From Conoideocrella luteorostrata (Eukaryota > Ascomycota > Sordariomycetes > Hypocreales > Clavicipitaceae), in assembly GCA_032433595.1 (NCBI GenBank), contig JASWJB010000013.1:124001-188000 (forward strand): DNA of 64,000 nucleotides. The letters are read 5' to 3'. This document shows, one piece after another, positions 20,378-32,655 of this stretch (position 1 is its first letter; each line of letters begins with the position of its first letter). The position numbers and the translations under genes are program-made. Below the pieces are notes generated by a model. The model worked only from the letters and a program-made list of their open reading frames with translations, searched no databases and was not told the DNA's origin.

Positions 20378-21268
20378 GAAGCATTATTATGACACGGTGA
20401 TACCTGCCGCGGAGTGTTTATATTTGTGCGCTGAGTAAGCGTTTTTTCGTGTGGTTTAGCACAAAATAGAATTGTGTCAATTTTTACTGGCCCCTTTGCA
20501 TAGCCTCCACTACCGTCAATATTGACGATTGTACGGAGATTCCTGAGACGCAAATTTCTCATCCACGACCCCGCGTCTTCCGCTCATGCGCTAGCTATGC
20601 TGCTCAATTCCAGGTTGGTACAGAAGCAGCCGTACGTGACTACACCAGAAAACAAGTAGTTGCCGGTGGACTGAACTGGACTGGACTAATACTGTTTATG
20701 ATTCATTTGTCTTTCCACTAGAACAATAAATATTGTATATACGTTTTTTAAATTTACAAGACTGTTGATAAACGTGATTGAGACCGCTATGCGCAGGGCC
20801 GACGCTCGCAACATTTGCACACGTCTATCACCGCTACTTAAGTGCAGCCAGAATGGGTTTACTGCCGAAAATTTGACACTATATCGCTTACAAAAGGGAC
20901 CATTGCTGTCATTTTTGCAAGCTGTGTCGTTGGCGCAGCTCTAATTGCCGCAGCTTTGTGGATTTTCCTTCCCCGACGCACGTGATAGTAATACGTATGA
21001 GCTATTAATTCCAGCGCAGACAATAAGTAAGCATGCACAAGTCTTGAAAGGTCATATAGTCCTTCCCCTCCAACTCCCCAACTATTCTGGCAACAGAATA
21101 CAAAAAAGTTGTCTGATTCCCCAGTTGTTCGCCATCGGCATTGGCGGTTCGTGTACGTCGGCGGTGCCTACGGTGTGCAAATTCAAGCTCTTCTCCACAA
21201 CCACTCAGTTAAGCGCTTCTCAAGATCATTGTCTTTGCGTGATCGAGCGCCCGCTCACTGAAAAAATC
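20378..21268. other. intergenic region, probable divergent promoter
   Basis: Between the unrecognised acidic protein (-) and the thioesterase-like gene (+). Short frames are present but without splice context. Nothing else supported. Confidence 0.4.
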
Positions 21269-22328
21269 ATGACAAGCATACTATTGAAGCAAATCAACCT
21301 CAAACGCATCTCACCCAATACTTATGCTGTGTCGTGGGACACCGAGTGGACCTTGGGTACGAGTATGTAAATTATCAAGAGAGGAGCTGCAAGGAAATAC
21401 GGCTAATAAGATGATTTTAGCTCTTATGGGTGGATGTGTCGCAGCCCAGATCCATCATGCTGCTGCGACTCATCTCGTCACGGACGCAGCTCTCGCAGCC
21501 CAGAACCAGCCTGACATCCTCAGTTTGCATGTCGAATTCCTCCGGCCCTGCGAACGACTTGATAGCTGCATTTCAATCACGCCACTCAAAGTTGGTCCCG
21601 TTGCATGCACTCTCCAACTCCAATTATCGCAGGCCGGCAAGCTCAGGGTGGTCGCTCTCGCGACGTCGACCAACTTTGACCAGTCACTCGGTCCTGATGC
21701 CACCACTGCATGGAGCCTTCATCCCCCGCCATCTCCAAAGCCTGACTTTGACCGTGTCTTGGCTCACCAGCCCGACGAAAACTGGATTCCCGGTATCCTC
21801 GATGGTGAGATTATTTCTGTGACGCGCCGCAAGCTGGGCCTACATCCCCGTGCTGGTTTTCCTGTAGCTGGAGTCTGTGATGCTTGGAATTGCTTTTTGG
21901 CCGACGAGCGCATGGACGCTACGTATCTGACTATGATGGCCGATATCATTCCTTCTATGTCGGATACGTTGATGCGTAACGGCGGCCTGTACGACGCTCA
22001 TGCTTTTCAGGATCGTATGGAGAGATGGGCACAAAACAACCCCGGCATCCCGTGTCTGCTGACCAACACCATTGCTGAGGCTATGCAGGCCAAGACTTTC
22101 AATCATACGGTAAACTTGGACATTGAGTATAAACGACGGCTCCCAAGAGAAGGTCAGCAATGGCTCTTTTCAAGGGCTTCTACTAAGATGTTGCAAGGGG
22201 GGAGAATGGATCTTGACATTACCATGTGCAATGAACATATGGAACTAGTTGCCATAGCACACCAGAACATTTTGGTCCTCGAAGCTCAGAGGAAATTTCG
22301 CAAAAGAAGCGAAGTAGCGGCACTTTAG
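21269..22328 (+). CDS. acyl-CoA thioesterase-like (double hotdog) protein
   Basis: Predicted thioester hydrolase of the thioesterase-like superfamily (4HBT_3/acyl-CoA thioesterase II type). Exons 21269-21362 and 21421-22328; the 58-bp intron has donor GTATGT and acceptor TTTTAG; 333 aa. The spliced N-terminus reads MTSILLKQINLKRISPNTYA, then EWTLGTTLMGGCVAAQIHHA, matching the family's conserved (W-x-x-G-x-x-x-GG) opening, followed by SLHVEFLRPCE, the hydrophobic strand region and a C-terminal second hotdog half. Cytosolic by composition. As the first gene of the polyketide cluster it might trim acyl intermediates or supply acyl groups; that role is inferred from location only. Start chosen because upstream frames lack the family pattern. 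Confidence 0.83.
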
Positions 22329-22768
22329 AGACCATCTCAATTATAAGCCAGCGGGATGTTTTCTCTGGTCTGAAAAGATGATCTCATTTGTTGGATACCA
22401 CTGATCGATTTATGGGCAGCTTTCTTTGCTAGCCATTTTGTTTAGATTGACTAACTAGTTGGCAGTCAAGAGCGCTATAGCCATGGAGGAGATAGGAGTC
22501 TAGTTGTTTTCAGACGGTCAAGGAAGGCTAAGGAGGACATGGAATTTTCATCAGATTAGATCGTCAATTGAAGTTTGAGTGACCGTGCCTTTGAGTTTCA
22601 CCACTTAAATTGCTGTTTACTTATCAAATATCCAACTTGGTCTTTAAAACATGTCCTTCACAAACCCTAACAAAAGAATACAGATGCGGTTGATCTCTCG
22701 ATACAAATTGCCAACTACCAAGAACCCCTGCAATTCTCAACTGAATGGAAGGGAGCGTTTATTGTTGG
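22329..22768. other. convergent 3' region
   Basis: 440 bp between two genes converging on it; probably terminators of both. No other feature seen. Confidence 0.5.
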
Positions 22769-24073
22769 CTAAAATTTGTCCCCTCGACTGTGAGTGTGGC
22801 TCACCTGAACTGTCTTATACAGCCGTATAGAGGTAGTCTCATCGTTATTGGTAGGCTTAATCGACGTATCGCTCGTTGACACTGAAGCAACGTGGCCGGG
22901 GTTCATATTAATAAACGACGGTTGTTTGTAATGGCGTTCCGGCTTTAAGCCTTGGCTACGCGACTGATGTCCACTTAAAGTAGCCTTGAGCCATTTGTTG
23001 GGGTTATGGTTAAACACGGCGACCAGAAGTGGCCGGATTCCTGGAAGGCAAGAGCAAATGAAATAAGCACTTGGTTCAACGAGGGTGTATATCATTGTGT
23101 TTACGCCGAGGTACGTGAGGTCAGACTGAAGGTCTGTCGTGTAAAATCCAACGAATCGTAACACGGAAGTAATGATGCCTCTAGATAAATGTGTTACAAG
23201 TCAGCCTCACTGGTCCGCAAACAGATTGTGATTAAGATCATGGTTTTATTCCAGAGTAACTTACAGACTTCCTGTTAAGAAAGTGAGAAAAATTCCGAAC
23301 TTTCGGCTCTTGCTAGTCTGCAGCTGTCGTAGGGTCGGAAACGGTAAGACAAGAATGAGCACGTCAGTGAGTATGTTCGGAATACTGATATACTTATACG
23401 CAGCCATCAGGTCTGCGCAATGACCGTCGGGAATCGACTTATCCCATTTATACGCAAATGGCTGGCATATGGTGAAGGTAGCGATAATGCCAGTAAAAAC
23501 GAAGTGTCCCACAACTACGCCCAAGACAACCCAAGTAATAAGACGAACTCGCCGACTTGTGAAAACTTGGAGATAGAGCAGTAAAATAGAAACTTTTGGA
23601 AAAGTAATTCCGGCCATGTATACAAACTCAGTGGCTGTTTGAAGCTTTAAAAACGTCCCAATGATGCTTGGATCATGGATTAACCAGTATGACACGTGAC
23701 GGCCGGCGCCGCCAATCTTGACGAAGTCTGGAATAATGGAAAAGTATTAGGCAAGGAGAAGCATTGGTGTGAGTGCCAACAACAGTCGCTCCCTCAATCT
23801 ACAGTTGAGAGGCTATGGATTTAGACGGCAGAACTTACAGAGGCAAATGATTGCAAGGGCTAAAGAGAAAAGACACCCTAGTGGGTACAGCACCCATATG
23901 TGCCACCCATTTTTCTGAGAAAAGAATAATCGAGAAATTATAAATAACAAGTAAACAATGATCAAAAGAATGGTAAAAGAAATACTAGTTCGGGTGAGTT
24001 TATGCCCATTATTTTCTGCTAGATACTCTGATGGTATTGAAAGCAGCTGCTCCTTGGTAGGTGTGGCGGCCAT
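22769..24073 (-). CDS. fungal rhodopsin-domain integral membrane protein (PTH11-like group)
   Basis: Seven-helix membrane protein of the fungal 'rhodopsin domain' family (SAT4/PTH11-related). Exons 24073-23839, 23727-23265 and 23180-22769; introns 111 and 84 bp; 369 aa with exact phases. It starts MAATPTKEQLLSIPSEYLAE. Helices include ISFTILLIIVYLLFIISRLF, WVLYPLGCLFSLALAIICLY, FPKVSILLLYLQVFTSRRVR (conserved K-x-S-I-L-x-x-Y), WVVLGVVVGHFVFTGIIATF, then CQPFAYKWDKSIPDGHC and a DVLILVLPFP helix. The tail after helix 7 is Ser/Thr rich. Homologs are putative receptors or transport accessories, often found in metabolite clusters; ligand unknown. The conserved Cys of loop 2 (ICQPFAYKW) is intact. 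Confidence 0.85.
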
Positions 24074-25135
24074 GACTGCGAAATCGCTCTCACGAACCAA
24101 ATACACCCAAAATTTTTTTTTGGACAAAAGTGCGCTCTCCTCAAGTCTGAGTGCAAAATGATATAATATATGAGCAGCTTATGTATTTCTTCGGAGCCTC
24201 TGGCCATCGAAGTATTATAGTTTAACACAACCACGTTTGAGTTTGCCTGATTGGAGGTAACACGCAGGCAGCATATTTTCTGTTGAAGTTCCGCATCTAG
24301 TTCCGCATCTAGTCATTATATTCTGGCCTGATGGACTCTCTGGACGAGAAAAGAAGGGACCGGGCTAGCCGTGTCAGATCATAAGCGCTACTATATAATG
24401 GGGAGGCGTTGGTGTTGGAGGGTACAAGTGACCCTGGTAATCACAACCATCGAAATTTCACGGTAATGAGGCAGTATACTGCAAATAGAGTCCCATTCAT
24501 AGCTTGAACAGTTGGATGCAGTCATCATTACTGGCGGGGAACCAAGTATATAACTCAATTATAGCTAGGTTTTGTACAGCCAAATCCGGACTGTATCGCG
24601 GCATGATAAAATAGTTTGACGTCGGTGTTGGGGGCCAACTACTGACTAGATTCGACCGCAGTTATGTCAAGGTTTCACAGTAACTAAATATGTATTGTAA
24701 CGAGCGCCACACGCACAGTTTGGATGGTTGGATTTGGTTGTCATTACCAGTCGGTACCCAGTATATAGCTCAATCATAGGTAGTATTTACACAACGGAGG
24801 TCTTGGAACGCCCGATGCCGTAAGCTTATGCCCACCATTACAAGCTGTCACCCCAGCCACACTTCATATTAGAAAATTTCAAAATAAAGCCTGCCGTGTT
24901 TTCCTTAACAAACAATGCTACCATTGCAGGGGCATTTTCGGGGGGTTTCGAGTACAGTATAATCCCGCATGACAGACATGGAATATCCAGACACACCACA
25001 CTCATAAAGGACCTGTCATGCGGAAGACAGGGCATTTCACGTATGTTGCCTATCTGAGATATCGTCATATCAGCGGAAAGAAGACAGTCACATAGATTCC
25101 CAGGATTCGGTTTCGGCGGAAAAAGTTGTTGAAAG
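24074..25135. promoter_or_regulatory. divergent promoter with an internal direct duplication
   Basis: Shared upstream region of the rhodopsin-domain gene (-) and the serine hydrolase (+). About 75 bp at 24507-24580 recurs, diverged, at 24716-24795: both have CAGTT(T)GGATG, TCATTAC, a GG-ACC-AGTATATA-CTCAAT-ATAG core and a T-rich tail. A 12-bp unit (AGTTCCGCATCT) is repeated in tandem near 24287-24312. The AGTATATA blocks may be alternative core promoters. Confidence 0.55.
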
Positions 25136-26023
25136 ATGAAGTTCTTGTGTTTGCACGGCATGGGCACTAGTAGCCAGGTATGTTGCCTTGAGCATTCTAC
25201 GACTTCTTTTCGCAGCTGACTTTTTGTTTAGATCTTTAAAATGCAAACTGGTTAGTATTGGTTCTTGAGTGACCCTTCAGTGTAGGCCGAGCAAACTTGC
25301 CCAGGCCTTCCAAACTTCAATACTCACATCATGGCAGCTGCATTTCGATATGAGCTCGGCGACGGGCACACATACGAATTTGTTCAAGGTATAGTGCCCT
25401 GGGAGCTTCCTGGAGGTAGGTGTACTGCAAGATGATATGTACGCAAAGATTCCAAAGTCACCCTTTACCAACCATCAAACTTAGAGCTCGACAAGATAGC
25501 GGATCCTTCCAATCAGTACTATGCGTACTATGATCTAAATTCGACAGCAAGTTTCATCACTGCCCTAGACGGTCTTGAGAAATACGCTGAGACGGAAGGA
25601 CCGTTTGATGGTGTGATGGCATATTCTCAGGGGGCGGGTCTAGCAGCAATGCTGTTAGTGCGCAGACAGCTCCTGAGGCCACGAGAAATGCCGTTGTTTC
25701 GATGTGCCCTATTTTTTTCTCCTCTACAAGTCTACGACCCAGTGGCCTACGTGGAAAGAAATGAAATTAAAGTGCTAGATGGCAACACGATTAAGATGAG
25801 CAGTCTATCTATTCCGATCACTATTATTTATGGAGAGAAGGACAACAGGAAAATGGAGTGCTTGAATTTTCAGCGCATTTGCGATCCTCACATCTTGTCT
25901 GTGTACGTACACCATGGTGGCCATGAAGTACCTGGTTTGAGGGTGAAAGCAAATGATCTCAAGGAGACCGTGAAGATGGCTAGACGATGCATTATTCGAG
26001 CTGAGCTTTCGGGTACAATTTAA
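25136..26023 (+). CDS. FSH1-family serine hydrolase (putative polyketide-release esterase)
   Basis: Alpha/beta hydrolase of the FSH1/OVCA2 family. Four exons, 25136-25177, 25232-25250, 25338-25415 and 25485-26023 (introns 54, 87 and 69 bp), give 225 aa with every phase exact. The small first exons restore the family N-terminus: MKFLCLHGMGTSSQ, then IFKMQTAAFRYELGDGHTYE and IVPWELPG. The nucleophile elbow is MAYSQGAGLAAM (G/A-x-S-x-G), the acid region lies around ITIIYGEKDN and the catalytic His is in VHHGGHEVPG. Related enzymes such as LovG release products from HR-PKSs lacking their own thioesterase, and the PKS here has none, so the same job is likely but inferred. A start further downstream would lose the LHG oxyanion segment. 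Confidence 0.88.
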
Positions 26024-26873
26024 GAAAGGCAAAGAAAATAAACATCTTATAGATTCTTGCGAGATGTGTGTTCTATTATGAGTGTTGGCAAAGGTGAATA
26101 CGGCCTTAGTTTTTGGTATTATAACTCCGATGTCCTGTGATTGCGATTACTGTGCAGCAGCCATGTATTTTATCGATCCGAAACGCACAACCACAATTGT
26201 TGCGATATGTGCCTTCATGAGCATTTGAGAGCAATTTGAAACAGTGGAAATCGGCAGGAATAGATGGATTCAATTCAATATGTGACTGCGATAACTGATG
26301 ATAGTCGATGATGATGATGATGTGTGATAAAATCCTCCTCTGACAGACCCGTCAGGGTACTTCAATTATCTCTCTTCTTCCTGCCTGTGAGGCCTCCCGT
26401 TTCCCCATGTTTCTAGTCTGATACCAGAAACCTCACTATCCGAGGAATCTAGCTATTTACGGCACTGATTATCCTGACAGGGAGCTATTCTCGTCTCAAC
26501 AACAATACGCGTATACGGGATCTGACGCGCCAGCAACTCAACTTCAAATCAATCTTGCAATTATTTAGGGACAACAACTTGGCTGATAAGGGCCTTGTAG
26601 AGTAATATCAAACAGTTAAGCACTTCGTTAAGACTATCAAATGCAAACACTCTTTAAAAATACTCAACAAGCATAATATGCACAGAAGCAAAGCTTTAAC
26701 AAAGACGCAACTCAAGAGTAACAAGGAGACTCAATATCCAACTTATACCAGCGGCCTAGAACCCTCTTATAGCTTCCAAATTGGTTACATTCGAATTCGT
26801 ACAAGAGCAATTCCGTCATCCTGTGTGGGATAATTTCGGCCCACACAGTGAGATTTTCCAGAATATGAATATA
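26024..26873. other. intergenic region 6, convergent
   Basis: 850 bp between the serine hydrolase and the exporter, both ending here. It has a short GATGAT microsatellite near 26292-26324. No gene seen. Confidence 0.45.
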
Positions 26874-28912
26874 CTAGCGTCTTTTACCTAAAATAATTGG
26901 TTTACGTTGAAATAAAAGGAGAGTGGCCAAGACCTGGGCTGTCGCCATGCCCAGCAGCACATACATTTGCGTATTGTATGTGATACCGAGTTGATGCCGT
27001 ACAAGGACTTGCAATTCAGCTGATAGAGTCGAAATTCTATCTGTGCGGTCCAATATTAATTCTGTTTGCTCCGTGCTTAGAACTTTGAGGAGTCCATTTT
27101 TCAGCATTGAGCTCGTTGCGCACGTTGCAATTGCTATTCCATGGCATCCACCCAGAATTCTGAACTGATTGATTGCTCCGTTACCAATAGCTAGTTGTAC
27201 GTTTGGTTAACAATACCGTAGAAAATTTAATATAAAGTGACGTTTATGCGACTTACCTAAATCGTGTTTCTGCACTACATGTGGCGTCAGCAAAAGAAGG
27301 ATAATATTCACCACACCAATGCCTATCCCAGCGAGCACTTGAAAGCCATATTGTGATGCCTCGATTCTGGGCTGTATTGATGACTGAGACAGCCCTGCGG
27401 CCCCAGCAATCTGAAAAAAGGCTCCCAAAAGGAGTGCATATGTAGCATAGATTCCTTTCTTGGTCATGATAACTGAAACGATCACGGAAGTTGACGTCAT
27501 GACGGCGGTAAACGGAAGTATTCTAGTGCCAGCGCCAATTGCTGATAATTGGTTTACCAGCACAAAGCGTTGCGGTAATTGTACCACTACAGACGCTAAA
27601 ACCGCTCCGGACAACCAGGAGTTGCTGTAAAAGACGAGTTAGTAGTGGTTCTTTTTGTTTTGGTTCAAGATTTCCACCATATAGAAGCACAATGAGACTT
27701 ACAAAACCACAGCTATGAAAATTCTACTCTTGATAAGTCTCCAAGATATAATCGGTTCCACGTTCCACTCAATCTTTGAGATGCACCACTGCCAGAGTAT
27801 AAATCCGGCAAGAAATACAGGGGCCAGAGCCAGCAACGAAGAAACCTCTGAAGAACTGAAAGAAACTCCAGAAGATGCCTGTTCCAATGCTGTTGTCAGT
27901 GACACAGAAGCTCCTACAAGCGTGAAGGCTCCAATAAAGTCAAGACGGCTCATATATGGCAAGTGGTCGAAAGAGCCTGTTAAAGCGGCTGCTGGTTCGA
28001 GTCTCAGCGTGGCTGGCATGGCAACTTGTAAGAGCCCTGTCGCGGCTACACCTATTGGGACGCTGGGAGAAGCATCTCGCACAGTTAATCAACTGAACAT
28101 TCTACATGAGAAGTCCATGGGAGGCATATCATACTTTATCAGAAAACACCACCGCCAGGCTCCCGCTTCAGCAAGGGCTGACCCAATAAGGGGAGATATT
28201 GCGACAGAAATTGCCGCTGTAAGGGTGAGGAATGCCGAGTAGCTCGCCCATTTGTCTGGTGGTCTCAATTCGAATCCGTAACCTATGCAGATTGATACTA
28301 TCCCAGCTGATCCAATGCCCTTAATCCATCGGAACATAATCCTACAGCTTTCAGTTTGAGTCGCGGCCACTTTGGAAGAGCGCAGCTGTTGAACTTACAG
28401 TTGTAACAGTGTCTGAGCAGCACCACATGCACCAGAGAATATCACAAACAGTATTATACAGAACAACAGCACCTTTTTACGGCTGTAAATGTCTGATATC
28501 TTAGCCATAAGAATAGGGAAAGCTGGAAACAAATGTTAGCATCTACCAGGTAAGTAGGGGAGGAGGTTTTCAAGTCACCGCGTACCACCGTATGTGAGTA
28601 GGTAAGAAGTGAAGACCCAAGGGCTTTTTTCAAAACCTCCCAAGTTATTCGTGATAGCTGTAATAGCCGTGCTCGTAATTGATGACTCAGCTTGAACCAT
28701 GAATAGTGATAACGCCTGCCTGTACAGTCTCGTCAGCTTCCATACACGGCTTTTAACTACTGTGAGTAGCATCAATCTGACCCTGCGGCAATGGCCATCA
28801 ATCTCCAGCCCGAAATCCACGTGAAACTCTCGTCTGCTAGCACTGGGGCTTTGTCGGCCGGTACAGCATCTGCTGTGGGTGGCGCGGCCACTCTCTTCTC
28901 GTCAAAAGACAT
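26874..28912 (-). CDS. MFS exporter, 14-helix drug:H+ antiporter type (DHA2)
   Basis: Predicted plasma-membrane efflux pump. Seven exons: 28912-28782, 28719-28586, 28522-28399, 28341-28135, 28062-27703, 27624-27257 and 27190-26874; introns of 57-78 bp; phases close to 546 aa. A hydrophilic N-terminus (MSFDEKRVAAPPTADAVPAD) precedes ALSLFMVQAESSITSTAITA (TM1), WVFTSYLLTYGAFPILMAKI, SDIYSRKKVLL (motif A), an MFRWIKGIGSAG segment, then WRWCFLINVPIG (motif C region, created by removal of intron 4) and later helices to a basic tail. Closest family type: fungal toxin/metabolite efflux pumps (AflT/TOXA-like group, stated from general family knowledge). Sitting between the serine hydrolase and the P450, it is the likely exporter or self-protection gene of the cluster. 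Confidence 0.9.
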
Positions 28913-29955
28913 GATAATGATGCAGTCATACACAGAATCCCTAATGCTTATAATTATAAACAGTATTGTACTGTGTGATTACCGTTTAAAAACTAGCACA
29001 TGCGGCTCATTTATGATGACGGCGAGCTATGGGAATTCGACCGAATGAAAAGCGCGACGGAAAGAGAGACAAATACCAATGATACACTGATCACACGCTC
29101 ACTAGACCAGCATATTCACAACATGCAGGTCAGAGGTTGTCTGAAGATGGTTTGGCGTGGCTACGGTTTTGAGGTTTGGGACGGGATGCGTGATAATGAA
29201 AGTACCTCTCAGTGGTCAACGCTATCCGTAAACCTCCGGCTGCTGCCCCTATCTCTCCACAGGTGTGGATGCTAAATCGCTAGCCAGGCAGCCCTACCTC
29301 TGCCCGCTCATCTAAGCCTACCACGTGCTTTCTTTCGTCCGGAGTCATCGGCGAGGCTGTGCTAGACTCTCCAGCAGCAGGAATCACAGACCGGTTAAGT
29401 CTTGGCATGCCCCGCAGGTGGTTAATTGCTCGAAATAGCAACTTGCATCTTAATTAAACGCCCGGTTACTGTGTTTCGTGTGATGGGGATCCTCGTTGGG
29501 CGCATCAGTCAACTTGATCCATCCAGGGACGGCCCCTGCTCGAGGTAAGCTCTGGTGAAACGGTAGCATTTTGTCGTGTTGTGCTGGTATAACATATAGC
29601 GCATATATTAACTAGCCGCCAGTTGAGCTATTTTTCTTTCATAAGATATTTAAGCTCTCTTAATTTGTGAGGCTATGCAGACTAAGAATGATCCCAAAGG
29701 TGGTAGGCTTATTGCCATCACGACGTCCTCATTGGGAATTCGTTTCTCGCATTAGTTATGATATTGTCCTATCGATGCTGGCATAAAGTATCGACATTCC
29801 TGTCGTGACTTGGGCTGGAGACAGCGATTTGCAATCAAGTAGTAAGAGTTTGAGCTATAGATTTAAAGTTGCGACAGAACACGTTTGTTTGTGTACATAC
29901 CAAAATAGCGCAAAATTTGCTTGTGCGACCATACATGCTGCCTATTGCCTGCTTG
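28913..29955. promoter_or_regulatory. upstream region of the exporter
   Basis: 1 kb between the P450 3' end and the exporter start, both on the minus strand. It probably holds the exporter promoter and the P450 terminator. Frames at 28791-29275 (+) overlap the exporter's first exon antisense and have no motifs. Confidence 0.4.
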
Positions 29956-31681
29956 TCATTTTTGGGATCTGGCTACTCTCCTCCTAAATTGTACCTCCGG
30001 ACCACGTCGGAGTGAAATATATGCATCTTGAAGCTGCATCTGCCTCTTGTCCCGTCGCCCCCAACCAAGTTCCGGAGCTCCACCTCCAAAGGTAGATCCT
30101 GGTACCCTTCGGACATCCAATCTATATAGTGTTCGAGCGATGACAATTAACATCTCCGCCAATGCGAGATTTTTTCCAACGCAATGCCCTGGGCCAGTTA
30201 GAAAAGGATGAAAATTTGCTTTGATCCGAGAAACATCTTCTTGGGTCACACCAGCAGACTCATCGACAATCCATCGCTCAGGCCGAAACACTTCTGGATC
30301 TCTATATATCTCCTGATTGCGCGATGTAGCCCAAGGCACGGTGCCTACAATTGTCCCTGGGGGATAATTCTGCCCCATAATACGAATCCCCCCGGCGAGC
30401 ACCTCTCGGGGCAACTCGCTTGGTCCTGAAGGGGTCAGACGCATTCCCTCATCAACGCACGCCTTTAGATACCTACATCCAAGTAGCTTTGAACCGTAGG
30501 TGATATCTGCGTCAGACTCAAACGTCATGAGTATCTCATCTACCAGCTTCTGGTATCTTCGTGGGTCATTTGTTAGGTAAAAAAATATACCAGAGAGACT
30601 AACAGCCGTTGTGTCAGAACCCGCAATAATGAGCAGGCTGGACTCGCCGCGCAACTCGTCTTCGGTGTAGGCAGGAAGACCCGTATCAGGATTCTTAGCC
30701 TCGTATAGAAAATAAAACATGTCTTGGCGTCTCTCAGTCTCGGGTTTGCTCGACTGCTCCCTTTGCAGAACTATTCTGTCACTAGTGTTACTATGAATAA
30801 ACTCATTGTACTTCTGCACAGCGGGTGGCGTGATGTGTTGAAATATCCGGTCAACGCCCCGCGGCTTTAGCCAGAGAAGAAGTTTGAGAAAAGGAGAGCG
30901 GCACATCTGGTTCATAATTAGAGTGTGAAGCGGTTGAGGTAGTTCTGTGACCTCGCGAGAGTTATCGTACCGGGTAGTAAAATTTCATGTACTCGGCAAT
31001 GCAGTGAGGGACCTCGCGAAGAGGGTTGTGTCCTGGCTCCTTGATGTCAAAAGATTTCCCGAGGCTGAGGTCTCCCATAATGTCAAAAACAAGAGCGTCT
31101 ACTTTAAGTGAGAAGTCGATAGGACTGGACCACTCTGTAGTGCTATCACTGTCTTCGAGGAGGAGTTGATTCCAACGATCAACGTGGTTAATAATGAAAG
31201 AGGAAGCAGCCCGAATTAATTTTTCAGTGAAGCAGATGTTGAGAATCTTCCGCTTTCTAGTGTGTTCCGCAACATCAATCGTGGTTAGGGTTGTTTTTTC
31301 GCGATCGTTTCTCTTAAAGGCTTCGTAGAAATGGCTTCGTCTCACGTTTGACTTCATTCCATATATGTCGGCGTAGGCTTCCGGATGGCAGAACAGAACC
31401 GTACCGGGCTCTGGACGGATTGTATGTCCATGTATCTGAAATTGCTGCCAAAGCCAGATATGTCGCTTACCGCGAAAAGCATAATACCACGACGGAATCC
31501 CACTTGCGCGACCCCAGAATGGTCCCGGCACATGAGCCAATGGGTGCAAATACAAATTGTAGAGAGCCTTGGCGACGAGCTGGGTGCGAATTTGATATCA
31601 TTAGTCACATTCATATGCCATTGGGGGGATTGCACTAACAAGTATTGGTCCTAAAATCAAGAGAATGGACAGTCGTTCCAT
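29956..31681 (-). CDS. cytochrome P450 monooxygenase
   Basis: Microsomal P450, probably oxidising the polyketide. Exons 31681-31640, 31579-30971 and 30906-29956 (introns 60 and 64 bp) give 533 aa. The first exon makes a short anchor (MERLSILLILGPIL), leading after splicing into LVAKALYNLYLHPLAHVPGP, the standard hinge. Motifs: I-helix LLIIAGSDTTAV; K-helix EGMR (ExxR); FRPERW (PERF-like); haem loop FLTGPGHCVGKN with the Cys ligand. The usual Arg two residues before the Cys is Gly here, which is uncommon. Length and order are normal, so the gene looks intact. Transcribed divergently from the PKS across 974 bp. Substrate cannot be told from sequence. Confidence 0.9.
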
Positions 31682-32655
31682 ATCGCTCAAGTTTTGCATA
31701 AGTTTCTGCATGACGGGCTGCGTAAGGAAGAAGCAGGAGCTCAACGTGGTCAAGCACGGATTGTGTTATTGGCAGCGACAAATTAGTGCCAATAGATTTG
31801 GACTCAGGTCTCCCCAACAGTAACGGTAAAGAGAGTCTTACATATATCAGGAAAAGAAACAGGATTGTGGTACATTTCAGAGCGAAGACTTTTCGACACT
31901 CAAGCTGGGCACGGGTACCCACACTTACGTGGCGGTGCTTTATTGCATGCCATATAGGGGGGGTATAAATACCTCAAAAAGTGGCCTATGAACTAGGTCA
32001 TGGTTTGTGACATGTTCGTTAATGAGACAAATCATCACCAGCTGACCGCTTCCTGTGAGTGTTGGCTGATCCCTGTCTATTTGGGGGCTAAGAAACAGCG
32101 TTTCGGTGACTGTTGCAGCCATGCCCACAGCTACTGAATGAAACAGGGCGTTTTCTTCCCGTGCATGCATGCGTGGTTCATGTCGCGTATTGGTTCATCG
32201 TCATCTGCTGGCACACCGGTCGCGTTGGACCCCATGGACAAACTATTTGTTGAATCGTAACCTGCAGCTTTGAATTAACCCGGTAGCAAGTCTCTTGCTA
32301 GATTGGATATGTGTGTTGCTGTTGGATAGTTAGGGGCAGGAACAAGACGCCTAAAGCAGCTACGAGGGATTTTTGAAGCGTAATTTTAGGATACGAGATT
32401 TTATAGTTGAATGGTGTCATCATCATTAAATAGCGGATTCTAGCCTGTTCCATCTTGCCGTAATCCCAAACAAATAAGATCACAAGTCAAAATTTGCCAA
32501 GAGGCGAGTAGCAAAATATTTGTTGAAAATCTACAAATCGAGTGGCGGTTTATGAAAGGAAAACACCTTGTTTCTCTCAAAGTTGAATCTTTACAGTCCC
32601 AAACTCCTTACTTGCAGTTGATATTTATAACTTGATTTGATTGCTACCTCACCAT
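31682..32655. promoter_or_regulatory. bidirectional promoter, P450 / polyketide synthase
   Basis: 974 bp between the divergent starts. A TATTTATAA box lies at about 32622-32630, roughly 26 bp before the PKS ATG, so the leader would be very short unless transcription starts upstream. I could not identify a clear paired CGG/CCG zinc-cluster site. Confidence 0.55.

Noticed and set aside
24838..25167. 110-codon minus-strand frame
   Set aside because: Antisense to the first exon of the serine hydrolase, whose four-exon model explains this DNA.
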